Origin: Saprospiraceae bacterium
GTDB taxonomy: Bacteria; Bacteroidota; Bacteroidia; Chitinophagales; Saprospiraceae
DNA: 64,000 nucleotides
Assembly: GCA_020436935.1 (NCBI GenBank)
Contig: JAGQWX010000002.1
Span: forward strand, 1 to 64,000
Direction of reading: 5' to 3'
Both the position numbers and the translations under genes were made by a program. Positions 1 to 7,783 of the stretch are shown here, in pieces (the first letter of the stretch is position 1; each line of letters starts with the position of its first letter). The notes beneath the pieces were generated by a model, which was not told where the DNA came from, ran no database searches, and saw only the letters and a program-made list of their open reading frames with translations.

Positions 1-2
1 GT

Positions 3-35
3 ACATACGGTGGTGTGAGAGGTCGACAAAGATAA
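3..35 (+). CDS. possible 3' end of an upstream gene (partial)
   Basis: One frame open from the window edge reads TYGGVRGRQR and stops with TAA at 33-35; another open frame stops at 44-46. Either could be the end of a gene that begins outside the window. Ten residues do not allow a family call. A 13-bp inverted repeat begins inside this tail (25-63). The call rests only on position and the absence of an earlier stop. Confidence 0.2.
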   Translation, partial: TYGGVRGRQR

Positions 36-63
36 ATTTGATCTAAAGTCATTTATCTTTGTC
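25..63. repeat. 13-bp perfect inverted repeat
   Basis: GACAAAGATAAAT at 25-37 is matched by its exact reverse complement at 51-63, with a 13-base loop. No T-run follows, so it is not a textbook intrinsic terminator. It lies at the end of whatever gene precedes the window and could protect or end that transcript. Confidence 0.4.
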
Positions 64-202
64 ACCTACTCGATTATTCAAAACCCATAACAAAACTCAA
101 AATATGAAATAAAATTTTGATTATTGGTACACCAAACAACTTAAGTTTTATCATCTACATATTACGCAGATAATAATTATTTAAAACTTAAATTGTACGA
201 AG

Positions 203-1108
203 ATGCCATATTCATTTACATTCGACAGCACCACAGTTTTTGTAGCAACAATCATCATGGCTGTATTGACTGTCTTGATCGTTTTCTGGTTTAGAAGCCA
301 TTTGAAAGCCTTTCGCTCCAAGATTAAAAATAAAGCGAAGTCAGGCATGGTCCGGTTATCAGAACGGACTAAGTACAAAGAGGTAAATACTTTTTCTCTT
401 TCAAGACCTTTCTTGCTCTGGGGACTGGTTGTGGGTACAACGGTTTCCCTCTTTGCCATTAACTGGACTATATTCCATGTTAATCTTGAAAAAGTTTATG
501 AAATTGACGCTTTTGATGATGAAGAACTGATTGTTATCCCCAGAACTACGGTCAAAGAACACAAAATTGTCCAACCACCAAAAATCATCAATCCGATTCC
601 AGACCCTGTGATTGAGGAAAGCCCTGAGTTTATTGACCTTGAATTGACGGAGGAAGTACTGGATGTTTCAATTGCTGTTGAAGAGAAGACCATTCCTGCA
701 CCTCCGCCTCCTCCACCTATTCAAAAAGAGTATGTCGAGATTTTTACATTCGCAGAGCAAATGCCAAGATTCCCGGGTTGCGAAGACCTGGAAGGAGGTA
801 AGGCTGAGAAAGAAAAATGTGCAGAATCAAAATTGATGGAATTTATATATAAGCATGTAAAATATCCTGCTTTAGCCAGAGAAACGGGTATCGAAGGGAC
901 AGCAGTTGTGCAATTTGTCGTAGGCAAGGGTGGCGAAATAGAGGACATCAAAATAGCAAGAGAACCGGGAGCGGGTCTTGGAGACGCTGCAAAAGAGGTC
1001 ATCGAGAAAATGGCACAGATGAAAGAAAAATGGACTCCGGGCAAACACGGATCAAAACCTGTGAAAGTGCAATACACTGTGCCCATTCGGTTTAAACTAC
1101 AAAATTGA
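203..1108 (+). CDS. TonB family energy transducer
   Basis: This 301-residue inner-membrane protein should pass proton-motive energy to TonB-dependent outer membrane receptors. A hydrophobic segment lies at about residues 11-30 and a second at about 69-90, which is one more than in classical TonB. An acidic and proline-rich periplasmic stretch follows (about 105-175, with seven prolines in a row near 168-172). The TonB C-terminal domain covers about 180-301. It contains the Bacteroidota-type lead MPRFPGCE and the pattern FIYKHVKYPALARE, which is typical of the family. The ATG at 203 gives a plausible N-terminal anchor. It converges on the LytTR regulator with a 4-base gap. SusC (39477-42446) and the receptor at 48889-51333 are possible clients, but nothing links them specifically. 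Confidence 0.9.
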   Translation: MPYSFTFDSTTVFVATIIMAVLTVLIVFWFRSHLKAFRSKIKNKAKSGMVRLSERTKYKEVNTFSLSRPFLLWGLVVGTTVSLFAINWTIFHVNLEKVYEIDAFDDEELIVIPRTTVKEHKIVQPPKIINPIPDPVIEESPEFIDLELTEEVLDVSIAVEEKTIPAPPPPPPIQKEYVEIFTFAEQMPRFPGCEDLEGGKAEKEKCAESKLMEFIYKHVKYPALARETGIEGTAVVQFVVGKGGEIEDIKIAREPGAGLGDAAKEVIEKMAQMKEKWTPGKHGSKPVKVQYTVPIRFKLQN

Positions 1109-1112
1109 TCCT

Positions 1113-1871
1113 TCAGGATTCCAGCCAGGTTTTGAAGTCTCCTGATTTTTCACTGCTGATGATCAATTCATCATTGAATTCGGGTTGGAGTGCTATGCTA
1201 AGTTTGCTTTTGTTAAGAAAATAAATGGTTTTGATGGCAGTTCGCGAAGCTATGACCTGCCTGTTGAGTCGATAAAATACTGCGGGGTCAAGGAGAAGCT
1301 CAAAATCAGACAGATTTTCACCGGGCATATACTTTTTACCGTCTTTGGTGATGAGAAAAGTCAGCTTTTCTTTTGAATAGATGTAGGCTATATCTATTGC
1401 CTCCACCACTACCAATTCGGTTCCCTTTCTGAAAATGAATCTTGTCTTGAAAGATTTGATACCCATTTGGTGTTCAAGCAATGCATTGATCTGATCATTG
1501 AAAAACAGTTGTTTAAATTGGCGGAATTTATTCAGACATGCAGCAAGCCGCTCTTCTGTTATTGGTTTTAAGATGTAGTCAATGCCATTCAATCGAAATG
1601 CTTCCTGCCAGTATATGTCATAGGCAGTGGTAAAAACTATGGGGCATGTGATGGAAGTATGTCGGAAGATTTCCAGGGAAATACCGTCGCTGAGTCTTAT
1701 ATCCATAAATATCAGATCAGGGGCCGGGTTGTCAGATAACCAAAGAATGGAAGAGGCGACATCTTGTAATTGGTGGATGATGCTGATCTCAGGATCTATT
1801 TTTTTCAAAAGGGATTTGAGCCAAAGTGCAGCAGGGGCTTCGTCTTCGATAATGAGCACATTCATTTTCAT
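1113..1871 (-). CDS. LytTR-type response regulator
   Basis: This 252-residue cytoplasmic DNA-binding response regulator has a receiver domain at about 1-120. The acidic pocket is E9/D10, the phosphoacceptor is D57 in IFMDIRL, and the conserved Lys lies in ILKPI near residue 107. A LytTR DNA-binding domain covers about 145-250, including the FYRLNRQVIAS stretch usual for the fold. Its start overlaps the end of the kinase gene by 4 bases (ATGA), so the two form a cotranscribed two-component pair. Translation could also begin two codons later at the second Met. The target genes are unknown. Confidence 0.9.
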   Translation of the reverse strand: MKMNVLIIEDEAPAALWLKSLLKKIDPEISIIHQLQDVASSILWLSDNPAPDLIFMDIRLSDGISLEIFRHTSITCPIVFTTAYDIYWQEAFRLNGIDYILKPITEERLAACLNKFRQFKQLFFNDQINALLEHQMGIKSFKTRFIFRKGTELVVVEAIDIAYIYSKEKLTFLITKDGKKYMPGENLSDFELLLDPAVFYRLNRQVIASRTAIKTIYFLNKSKLSIALQPEFNDELIISSEKSGDFKTWLES

Positions 1872-2971
1872 GCTTTCTTCAATGGAATGATGACTTCGAA
1901 ATACTCAAAGTTGGTCACTATGGACAGTGTTTTGCCGGTCAATAATTTGACTCTTGAATTGAGATTCTCAAGACCAATGCCCGTCGCTGTCTTTTCCGGG
2001 TGTTTCTTAGAGTATGAATTTCTAAAAGTCAACAGATCATTTTCTATATGCATTGAGATCTTCATGGGTTTATTTTTGCTGAAAATATTGTGTTTAATAG
2101 CATTTTCTGCCAGCAGTTGTAGCGAACATGAGGGAAGCAAATAGTCATCCATTTGTTTGTCGTTGACCTCATTGTTGAAATCTATTGATTTTTCAAATCT
2201 TATGGAAATAAGTTGGAGGTATTTATCCAGAAGGCTGTACTCTTCGCTGAGCAAAACCAGGTCTCTTTCTTTGCTTTGCAACATATATCTGAATATTTCA
2301 GCTAGATTTTGGTTGAATATGCCAGCTTTCTCTTTGTCTGTATCTATCAAATAAGACAAGGTGTTGAGTGAATTCATCATGAAATGGGGGTCGAGTTGAG
2401 ACTTCAAAGCATTCAACTCTGAAACCAAGAGGGCTTTTTCATAAGATACTTTGTTGAGCTTTTCTTGTTCAACTTCCTTCACTGTATATGCTGTTTCGTA
2501 AACATGAGTAATAAAAGCCACAGCAATTAATATGGCAATGACAGTGATTTGTATGATTTTTTGATCGGGCTCCAAGCCAAACACGGAGTAATAAGCATAC
2601 AGCAATAAGGATGAAACAGGTATGGTGTAGGCAGGAATGGTCAATACAATGGCCAGTAGTTTCTTTAATGGTTTTTCAAACCAGTCAAAGTAACTTCTTA
2701 AAAATACCAGAATGTACCAATTGCCCATCCAGATGACAAAAGAGATAAAAATGCAAAATAGATAAGCCAGCTTGAATTGGGTGAGGCTCAATTCATCACC
2801 CTTTACTAATCCGGTTGCCCATCCAATTATGACACCTATCAATGGAATGAGAATGACCCTGAATCCTATATCGTTGATGGAAACACCAGGTCTGAATGGT
2901 ACGGAAATCAACTTCATATATCTCCAAAGATAAGGAGATTGTAGATACTGATTTAAATTGCATTTGCCCAA
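1868..2971 (-). CDS. LytS/YehU-like sensor histidine kinase
   Basis: This 367-residue membrane kinase carries the His_kinase (PF06580) signature. Four hydrophobic segments lie at about 38-56, 67-91, 105-128 and 138-157. The phosphoacceptor region is SQLDPHFMMNSLN with H196. The ATP-binding N box is AENAIKHN (N290, N295), and the glycine box GIGLENLNSR lies at about 331-340. No extracellular sensor domain is visible, so sensing is probably within the membrane. It is translationally coupled to the LytTR regulator. An alternative start is Met19 at base 2917: a TAnnTTTG element at 2925-2932 lies just upstream of it, which would exclude the longer start if it is the real promoter. Confidence 0.88.
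   Translation of the reverse strand: MGKCNLNQYLQSPYLWRYMKLISVPFRPGVSINDIGFRVILIPLIGVIIGWATGLVKGDELSLTQFKLAYLFCIFISFVIWMGNWYILVFLRSYFDWFEKPLKKLLAIVLTIPAYTIPVSSLLLYAYYSVFGLEPDQKIIQITVIAILIAVAFITHVYETAYTVKEVEQEKLNKVSYEKALLVSELNALKSQLDPHFMMNSLNTLSYLIDTDKEKAGIFNQNLAEIFRYMLQSKERDLVLLSEEYSLLDKYLQLISIRFEKSIDFNNEVNDKQMDDYLLPSCSLQLLAENAIKHNIFSKNKPMKISMHIENDLLTFRNSYSKKHPEKTATGIGLENLNSRVKLLTGKTLSIVTNFEYFEVIIPLKKA
2925..2932 (-). promoter_or_regulatory. candidate Bacteroidota -7 element for the kinase gene
   Basis: The minus strand reads TATCTTTG, matching TAnnTTTG. It ends 7 bases before the in-frame ATG at 2917, so a transcript from it would be nearly leaderless and would use Met19 of the kinase. I could not place a -33 element. 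The motif is short and could be chance. Confidence 0.35.
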
Positions 2972-3079
2972 ATTCCGGCTTCATCTGCCTTTTTTCCTGC
3001 TTTGGGCATATCCATTTTTTGAAGTGAGCGCCTGATTGTAAATTAGAGATCAATTATTCACAAATCAAAAACTATAACG

Positions 3080-3508
3080 ATGCCGACTATTAACTGGATT
3101 GCTGTATTGGTTGCGGGAATTTCTTCATTTGGATTAGGGGCCATTTGGTATTCTCCAAAATTATTTGGAAATGCCTGGATGAAGGACAATGGACTTACAG
3201 AAGAAAAATTAAAGGCTGGGAACCCGGCTAAAATTTACAGCTGGACCTTGATTTTATCGCTCATTGCCTCAGTCAATCTTGCTATGTTTTTGAGTGATAC
3301 CCCGGCTGAATGTACCGGAGTTTGTGCACAAACGACTGATGTGACCTGGGGAGCAACAGCCGGCTTTTTAGCGGGAATCTGGGTATTATGTTTTATTTTC
3401 ATTCTTGGACTTTTTGAGCATAAACCTAGTAGATTGCTATGGATCAATTCAGGATACGCTCTTGTGGCACTCACATTGATGGGGGCTATTTTGGGCTTGT
3501 GGAGGTAA
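3080..3508 (+). CDS. DUF1761 domain membrane protein
   Basis: This is a 142-residue membrane protein with four hydrophobic segments at about 5-25, 53-72, 92-113 and 122-140. The opening, INWIAVLVAGISSFGLGAIWYSP, followed by KLFGNAW, is typical of the DUF1761 family. The function of that family is unknown. The gene stands alone, divergent from the histidine kinase gene, and is followed by a palindromic intergenic repeat. Confidence 0.8.
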   Translation: MPTINWIAVLVAGISSFGLGAIWYSPKLFGNAWMKDNGLTEEKLKAGNPAKIYSWTLILSLIASVNLAMFLSDTPAECTGVCAQTTDVTWGATAGFLAGIWVLCFIFILGLFEHKPSRLLWINSGYALVALTLMGAILGLWR

Positions 3509-3510
3509 AA

Positions 3511-3598
3511 CCTTCGGCTGAAGTCGCTGGAAAATAAAAATTGTCCCAATTGGTCATTGGAATTATTGAATCTTCTTTGCCAGCGACTTTAGTCACCA
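3511..3598. repeat. REP-like palindromic intergenic unit
   Basis: AAGTCGCTGG at 3521-3530 is complementary to CCAGCGACTT at 3580-3589. Inside the loop a smaller hairpin pairs CCAAT (3546-3550) with ATTGG (3556-3560). The nested structure sits directly after the DUF1761 stop codon and resembles the extragenic palindromes scattered in many bacterial genomes. No second copy was noticed in this window. Confidence 0.45.
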
Positions 3599-3699
3599 AA
3601 AATTGGAAATGTGTGAAGCATTGTAGTATTTAAATGTTCTTTTTTGGACAGACTTGATGAAAGTGACTAATTTTAAGTTCATCAAGATCCAATTGAAAT

Positions 3700-4899
3700 T
3701 TGAAAAACATCACAAAGCTGTGTTTATTCTTGCTCCTGTTTGTGTCATGTCAGAGGAGCATAACCTATTCCTTCATCAAGAATGAAAATATTGAAGTTTT
3801 AGAAGAGGAAGGCTCCCAATGTGCTTGTAACGATCCAGCCGCTTATGTACCAGACACCGTGATCGATGGTGCAAACCACAACTATCTGATCAATATCAAT
3901 TATCATGCTTTGGATTTTGAAAAAGGGAAACACAATTTTTCTTTGGAGGAAATGAGTCCATATTTCTGGTTGTTGACAGAAAATGCCAATATGCGTTTGC
4001 GCACCAATGAAAAAATGAAATTGCCGGTGGGCAATCTCACTCCCGTGATTGACCCATATTACCAATATAGAATGAAAGCTTCTCCAGATATAGGAAATAC
4101 CACAGCCCTTTACCATCACCGCCTGGATGAGCGCACAGAAGCATATTTTTTGAATAAAGGAGAGGGTCAAAACAACTTCAGCCGGTCAGTTACCAGGCTT
4201 GCTGTACATGAAGACAGCATCCTCAATGTCCTGGTCATGTCATATCCGCCTGATGAGCTGGAGAAATCACCACAAAAATATCATGGAGCCGGTATATCAC
4301 TGGGTACTATAGTGAAAATTGCAGGCTTATACCAAAAGGGCGGGGAATACTGGGCATATGCTACATTACTCAATCACGAGATTGGCCACGCATTCGGATT
4401 GGCCCATGCATGGATCGCAGACGGCTGTGATGATACGCCAACCAACCCCAATTGTTTTGATGACAACTCATGCAAAGGCCCCTCCTCCAACAATCTGATG
4501 GATTACAACAACAGCCAGATGGCCATGACGCCCTGTCAGATAGGCAGGGTAAGGATGATCATGGCCAGTGAAAAGGCTTACCAACGCAAACTGCTCGTCC
4601 ACGACTGGTGCACAAATCCAACTGGTAAAACCATAACCATTGATCAGGACATTGTATGGGCTGGCGCCAGAGACATCGACGGCGATATCATCATCAAATC
4701 AGGAGCCAGTCTAAGGCTTTGCTGCAGAGTGTCCATGCCAGAAAACTCAAAGATTGTGGTTGAAAGCGGTGGTCAACTCATCCTGGATAATGTACGGCTT
4801 CACAATTCTTGCGGTTTGGAATGGGGAGGGATAATCGTTGAAAAAAGAGGTAGGAAAAGTGGAAGCGTGGTTCGGATTGGGGAGGTTAGCCTGGAATGA
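3700..4899 (+). CDS. M43-like secreted zinc metalloprotease lipoprotein
   Basis: This 399-residue protein is probably a surface or periplasmic endopeptidase. The start is TTG at 3700. It is supported because it gives a lipoprotein signal (MKNITKLCLFLLLFVSC, lipid Cys at 17), and no in-frame ATG precedes the mature part. The metzincin zinc motif HEIGHAFGLAH covers residues 226-236 and a Met-turn (NLMDY) has Met267, as in pappalysin/cytophagalysin-type M43 peptidases. Paired cysteines surround the active site (for example in DGCDDTPTNPNC). A small C-terminal beta region (about 316-399) has a GLEWGGI motif seen in Bacteroidota surface proteins. No T9SS C-terminal domain is present. The substrate is unknown. 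Confidence 0.8.
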   Translation: MKNITKLCLFLLLFVSCQRSITYSFIKNENIEVLEEEGSQCACNDPAAYVPDTVIDGANHNYLININYHALDFEKGKHNFSLEEMSPYFWLLTENANMRLRTNEKMKLPVGNLTPVIDPYYQYRMKASPDIGNTTALYHHRLDERTEAYFLNKGEGQNNFSRSVTRLAVHEDSILNVLVMSYPPDELEKSPQKYHGAGISLGTIVKIAGLYQKGGEYWAYATLLNHEIGHAFGLAHAWIADGCDDTPTNPNCFDDNSCKGPSSNNLMDYNNSQMAMTPCQIGRVRMIMASEKAYQRKLLVHDWCTNPTGKTITIDQDIVWAGARDIDGDIIIKSGASLRLCCRVSMPENSKIVVESGGQLILDNVRLHNSCGLEWGGIIVEKRGRKSGSVVRIGEVSLE

Positions 4900-4926
4900 T
4901 TTAATGATCTAATTATCCAATTTTCT

Positions 4927-5042
4927 AATGATCTAATGGTATAATGATCCAATGGTTTAACACCTCAATGGTATTAACTCAATAAAACCGTGGTCACATT
5001 TTCAACATTGTAGCATTTGAATGATCTAATGGTATAATGATC
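4927..5042. repeat. 23-base direct repeat in an AT-rich spacer
   Basis: A 23-base sequence (AATGATCTAATGGTATAATG plus ATC) occurs identically at 4927-4949 and 5020-5042. Degenerate ATGATC/CTAATG units lie around and between the copies. The spacer (4900-5188) otherwise carries no gene. Confidence 0.6.
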
Positions 5043-5153
5043 TAATGCTTGAATGATCTAGTTGTCAAATGATCGAATGATGCTATGAGTTTATTTAAGT
5101 CATTATAGCATTTTCAACATTGTAGCAATTGAACATTTTAAGCTGGTCACATT
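4991..5153. repeat. second pair of interleaved direct repeats before ruvB
   Basis: CATTTTCAACATTGTAGCA occurs at 4997-5015 and again at 5109-5127. TGGTCACATT occurs at 4991-5000 and 5144-5153. Together with the 23-base repeat this makes the spacer a mosaic of short duplications immediately upstream of the ruvB promoter. Confidence 0.55.
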
Positions 5154-5164
5154 GATTTAAGCTT

Positions 5165-5172
5165 TATATTTG
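5165..5172 (+). promoter_or_regulatory. candidate -7 element of the ruvB promoter
   Basis: TATATTTG matches TAnnTTTG and ends 16 bases before the ruvB ATG, which would leave a leader of about ten bases. No clear -33 TTTG was found at the usual distance. Confidence 0.45.
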
Positions 5173-5188
5173 CAATTCAGTCATATAT

Positions 5189-6220
5189 ATGAATCCTAAC
5201 TTAGATCCATCATCTTCTCATTTTACCAGCGAGGAAAAGCAGGTTGATAAGGCTTTAAGGCCCAAAGGCTTACTTGAGTTTTCAGGTCAGCCAAAGATCG
5301 TTGAAAATTTATCGATTTTCATCCAGGCTGCCAAATTGAGAGGGGAGGCGCTGGATCATGTATTGTTGCACGGACCTCCGGGACTGGGTAAAACCACACT
5401 TTCCAACATCATTTCCAATGAATTGGAGGCAAATCTGAAGCTTACATCAGGTCCGGTGCTTGAAAAGCCGGGGGATTTGGCAGGACTGCTCACGTCTTTG
5501 AATGAAGGAGATGTGCTTTTCATTGATGAAATCCACCGACTCAACAATGTTGTCGAGGAGTATTTGTACAGTGCCATGGAAGATTACCGCATCGACATCA
5601 TGATTGATTCGGGTCCGAATGCCAGAAGTATCCAGATCACACTGAATCCTTTTACTTTGATAGGCGCCACAACGAGAATGGGTCTTTTGACGGCGCCGAT
5701 GCGCGCGCGGTTTGGGATTACATTTTTATTGGATTATTACGATGTAGACACCCTGAAAAAGATCATTTTCAGAAGTGCTGAAATATTAGACATTCCCATC
5801 AAAGAAGAAGGTGCTTTTGAAATTGCCCGACGCAGCAGAGGTACACCCAGGATTGCCAATGCCTTGCTGAGGAGAATCAGAGATTTTGCACAAATCAAAG
5901 GAGACGGCACCATCACGAAGGAGATAGCACAGTTTGGCCTCAATGCCTTAAACGTAGATGAAGGTGGCCTGGACGAAATGGACAATCGTATCCTTTCTAC
6001 CATCATCGAAAAATTCAAAGGCGGCCCTGTTGGATTGACTACCATAGCGACGGCTGTAGGAGAAGAAGCGGGTACCATCGAAGAAGTCTATGAGCCTTTC
6101 CTGATTATGGAAGGGTACATTCAACGTACTCCAAGAGGCAGAGAAGCCACCGAAAAAGCATATAAGCACCTGAGAATACCAGGGTTTAGCAGGCCCAAAC
6201 AAGGAGATTTATTTGGGTGA
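5189..6220 (+). CDS. ruvB: Holliday junction branch migration ATPase RuvB
   Basis: RuvB is the hexameric AAA+ motor that, with RuvA, drives branch migration of Holliday junctions during recombination repair. At 343 residues it has the usual length. The Walker A motif GPPGLGKTT is at 62-70 and Walker B IDEIH at 112-116. The sensor/arginine-finger segment includes GATTRMG and MRARFG. The C-terminal winged helix contains [10 protein letters not shown]. It is followed by a convergent LytTR gene 14 bases away; ruvA and ruvC are not in the window. Confidence 0.97.
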   Translation: MNPNLDPSSSHFTSEEKQVDKALRPKGLLEFSGQPKIVENLSIFIQAAKLRGEALDHVLLHGPPGLGKTTLSNIISNELEANLKLTSGPVLEKPGDLAGLLTSLNEGDVLFIDEIHRLNNVVEEYLYSAMEDYRIDIMIDSGPNARSIQITLNPFTLIGATTRMGLLTAPMRARFGITFLLDYYDVDTLKKIIFRSAEILDIPIKEEGAFEIARRSRGTPRIANALLRRIRDFAQIKGDGTITKEIAQFGLNALNVDEGGLDEMDNRILSTIIEKFKGGPVGLTTIATAVGEEAGTIEEVYEPFLIMEGYIQRTPRGREATEKAYKHLRIPGFSRPKQGDLFG

Positions 6221-6234
6221 TCTTTAAAAGCTTT

Positions 6235-6903
6235 TCATTTATTTGATAAAGCCATTTCCATAAAAGACTTTTCATAAGCTCTTCCCAAAGAGAAATTCAT
6301 CTGATTTTTTAGGATGACTTCCTTCTCGTATCTGTCGATTTCGGCTATCCACTTGCTATTGATGATGGTATGCCTGTTGATTTGAATGAAGTTTTTATCG
6401 AGCAATGGTTTGAAGTAAGAAAGGCTTTGACTACAGATCATTTTTTGGAGCGTAGTATGTACAATTGACCGTCTGGAATTCTTGCCTTCTAAAGCGATGT
6501 AGATGATATCTTTCAAATCAATAAAAATAATTTTACTATCAGAATGTATGTGTATTGCCGTCCTGTTTGAGACCTGACTATCGTATTTTAATAAGTAATT
6601 TTCTGCTTTTAAGCAAAGGAGTTCGATGTGCTGGGGCCAGTTGATTTCGGGGCTGAAATCAAAGGTTGAAACGATCTTATTGCTAAAATGATCAAGCAGT
6701 TTTTTTCTGTCCTCAGATGAGGTTTCGTGAAAGCAAAAGATGATCGGCTTATTTTCCTGATCAATACCTGATAGGTTTAAATTTTGTGCATGATCAGAAA
6801 CACAAATCAGCAGACAATCATAATAATATGATCTGCCTGTTGGCCAATAGACCTGTAATGGCTTTAATGCAGGATGGTCTTGTGAGTCAGGGATTATCTT
6901 CAT
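6235..6903 (-). CDS. LytTR-domain transcriptional regulator with divergent N-terminus
   Basis: This 222-residue regulator has a LytTR DNA-binding domain at about 122-218. It contains IIYIALEGKNSRR, the FIQINRHTIIN recognition stretch and IDRYEKEVILKNQ. The N-terminal ~105 residues have the size of a receiver domain, but I cannot see the usual acidic pocket, phosphoacceptor Asp or the KP motif. It may be a pseudo-receiver or an unrelated sensor domain. No histidine kinase is adjacent. It lies tail to tail with ruvB and about 430 bases upstream of another LytTR gene in the opposite direction. Confidence 0.75.
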   Translation of the reverse strand: MKIIPDSQDHPALKPLQVYWPTGRSYYYDCLLICVSDHAQNLNLSGIDQENKPIIFCFHETSSEDRKKLLDHFSNKIVSTFDFSPEINWPQHIELLCLKAENYLLKYDSQVSNRTAIHIHSDSKIIFIDLKDIIYIALEGKNSRRSIVHTTLQKMICSQSLSYFKPLLDKNFIQINRHTIINSKWIAEIDRYEKEVILKNQMNFSLGRAYEKSFMEMALSNK

Positions 6904-7329
6904 TTACTAACGATGGCTGATTCAAAGTAATAAAAGATTTATTGCATATAAAATTTTTAATAAAGCATTTTTTAAGAAGAAATTGTTCAGATGCTGGCTT
7001 CATGTAATTTATACAGTCAGAATGTATTTCCTGTTCGCATTATTGTATTCTGGGCTTGAATTGATGCATTTCACGTTATAGCCTCAAAAAAGTTAGTAAT
7101 AGAAAATTATTTTTGATCATAAGGTAGCTTTATGTCCTTACACCTTTGAAGTCTTTGAAAAATAGCCTTAACCACTCAATCAAATTTAAAATTTAAGAGG
7201 TAAGTTTTATTCATTCTTGATATCTGGGTATGTCTTAGGATTGAATTGTTGGCTTAAAGAAAAAAGAATTTGTGCATACTGGCACCTCATAACAAAACAG
7301 TATCAGAATAGTAACCAATGCAATAAACC
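6904..7329. other. gene-free region between two divergent LytTR genes
   Basis: These 426 AT-rich bases must hold the promoters of both flanking regulators. I see no open frame of note, no RNA gene and no strong hairpin. No clean TAnnTTTG element was found on either strand, only near matches. LytTR regulators often bind paired repeats upstream of their own genes, but I could not define such a site. Confidence 0.5.
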
Positions 7330-7713
7330 ATGAATCTAAAGAAACCACTACTCAGAGAAGCCATCATTATCCCCTTAAGAAAGGATTATATTGACCCGGT
7401 CCAAAATGTGCTGATCGTGAAAAATTCAGAAGGCAGACATTTTTTGCCATATGAGTCGATCATCAGACTTGAGGCTTCAAGCAATTATACCCATATCTAC
7501 TGTGTCGAAAAGCACATTTTTATTTCAAGAACGCTGAAAAGCATTGAAGATCAATTGCCAACGGTGTTGTTTGTGAGAATCCACGCAAAGCATTTAGTCA
7601 ACATTAAATTCCTGAGTTCTATTTCCAATGGACACTTGTTTTTGAGCAATGGAGAAGTTCTGAAGATCAGCAGAGCCAGATCGTCCCAACTCAAAAAAAT
7701 CTCCATTAAATAA
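7330..7713 (+). CDS. stand-alone LytTR DNA-binding protein
   Basis: This 127-residue protein is essentially a LytTR domain (about 30-125) with a short N-terminal extension and no receiver. Typical segments are IIRLEASSNYTHIYC, FVRIHAKHLVNI and LKISRARSSQLKK. It is encoded 70 bases upstream of the giant surface-protein gene in the same direction, so it may be cotranscribed with it or control it. Activity would have to be set by partner proteins or by expression level, because no phosphorylation domain is present. Confidence 0.8.
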   Translation: MNLKKPLLREAIIIPLRKDYIDPVQNVLIVKNSEGRHFLPYESIIRLEASSNYTHIYCVEKHIFISRTLKSIEDQLPTVLFVRIHAKHLVNIKFLSSISNGHLFLSNGEVLKISRARSSQLKKISIK

Positions 7714-7719
7714 GTTTTA

Positions 7720-7754
7720 ATTCTCAAAAGAGAATGGTATTTCACTCATGTGAA
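7720..7754 (+). repeat. two small hairpins before the giant gene
   Basis: ATTCTC-AAAA-GAGAAT occupies 7720-7735 and TTCAC-TCAT-GTGAA occupies 7741-7754, both in the 70-base gap between the LytTR gene and the giant gene. Each is a short perfect stem with a 4-base loop. They could be regulator sites or mRNA structures. The stems are short enough to be chance. Confidence 0.3.
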
Positions 7755-7783
7755 AATTCAAAATCATCTGAAAATTTCTACCA

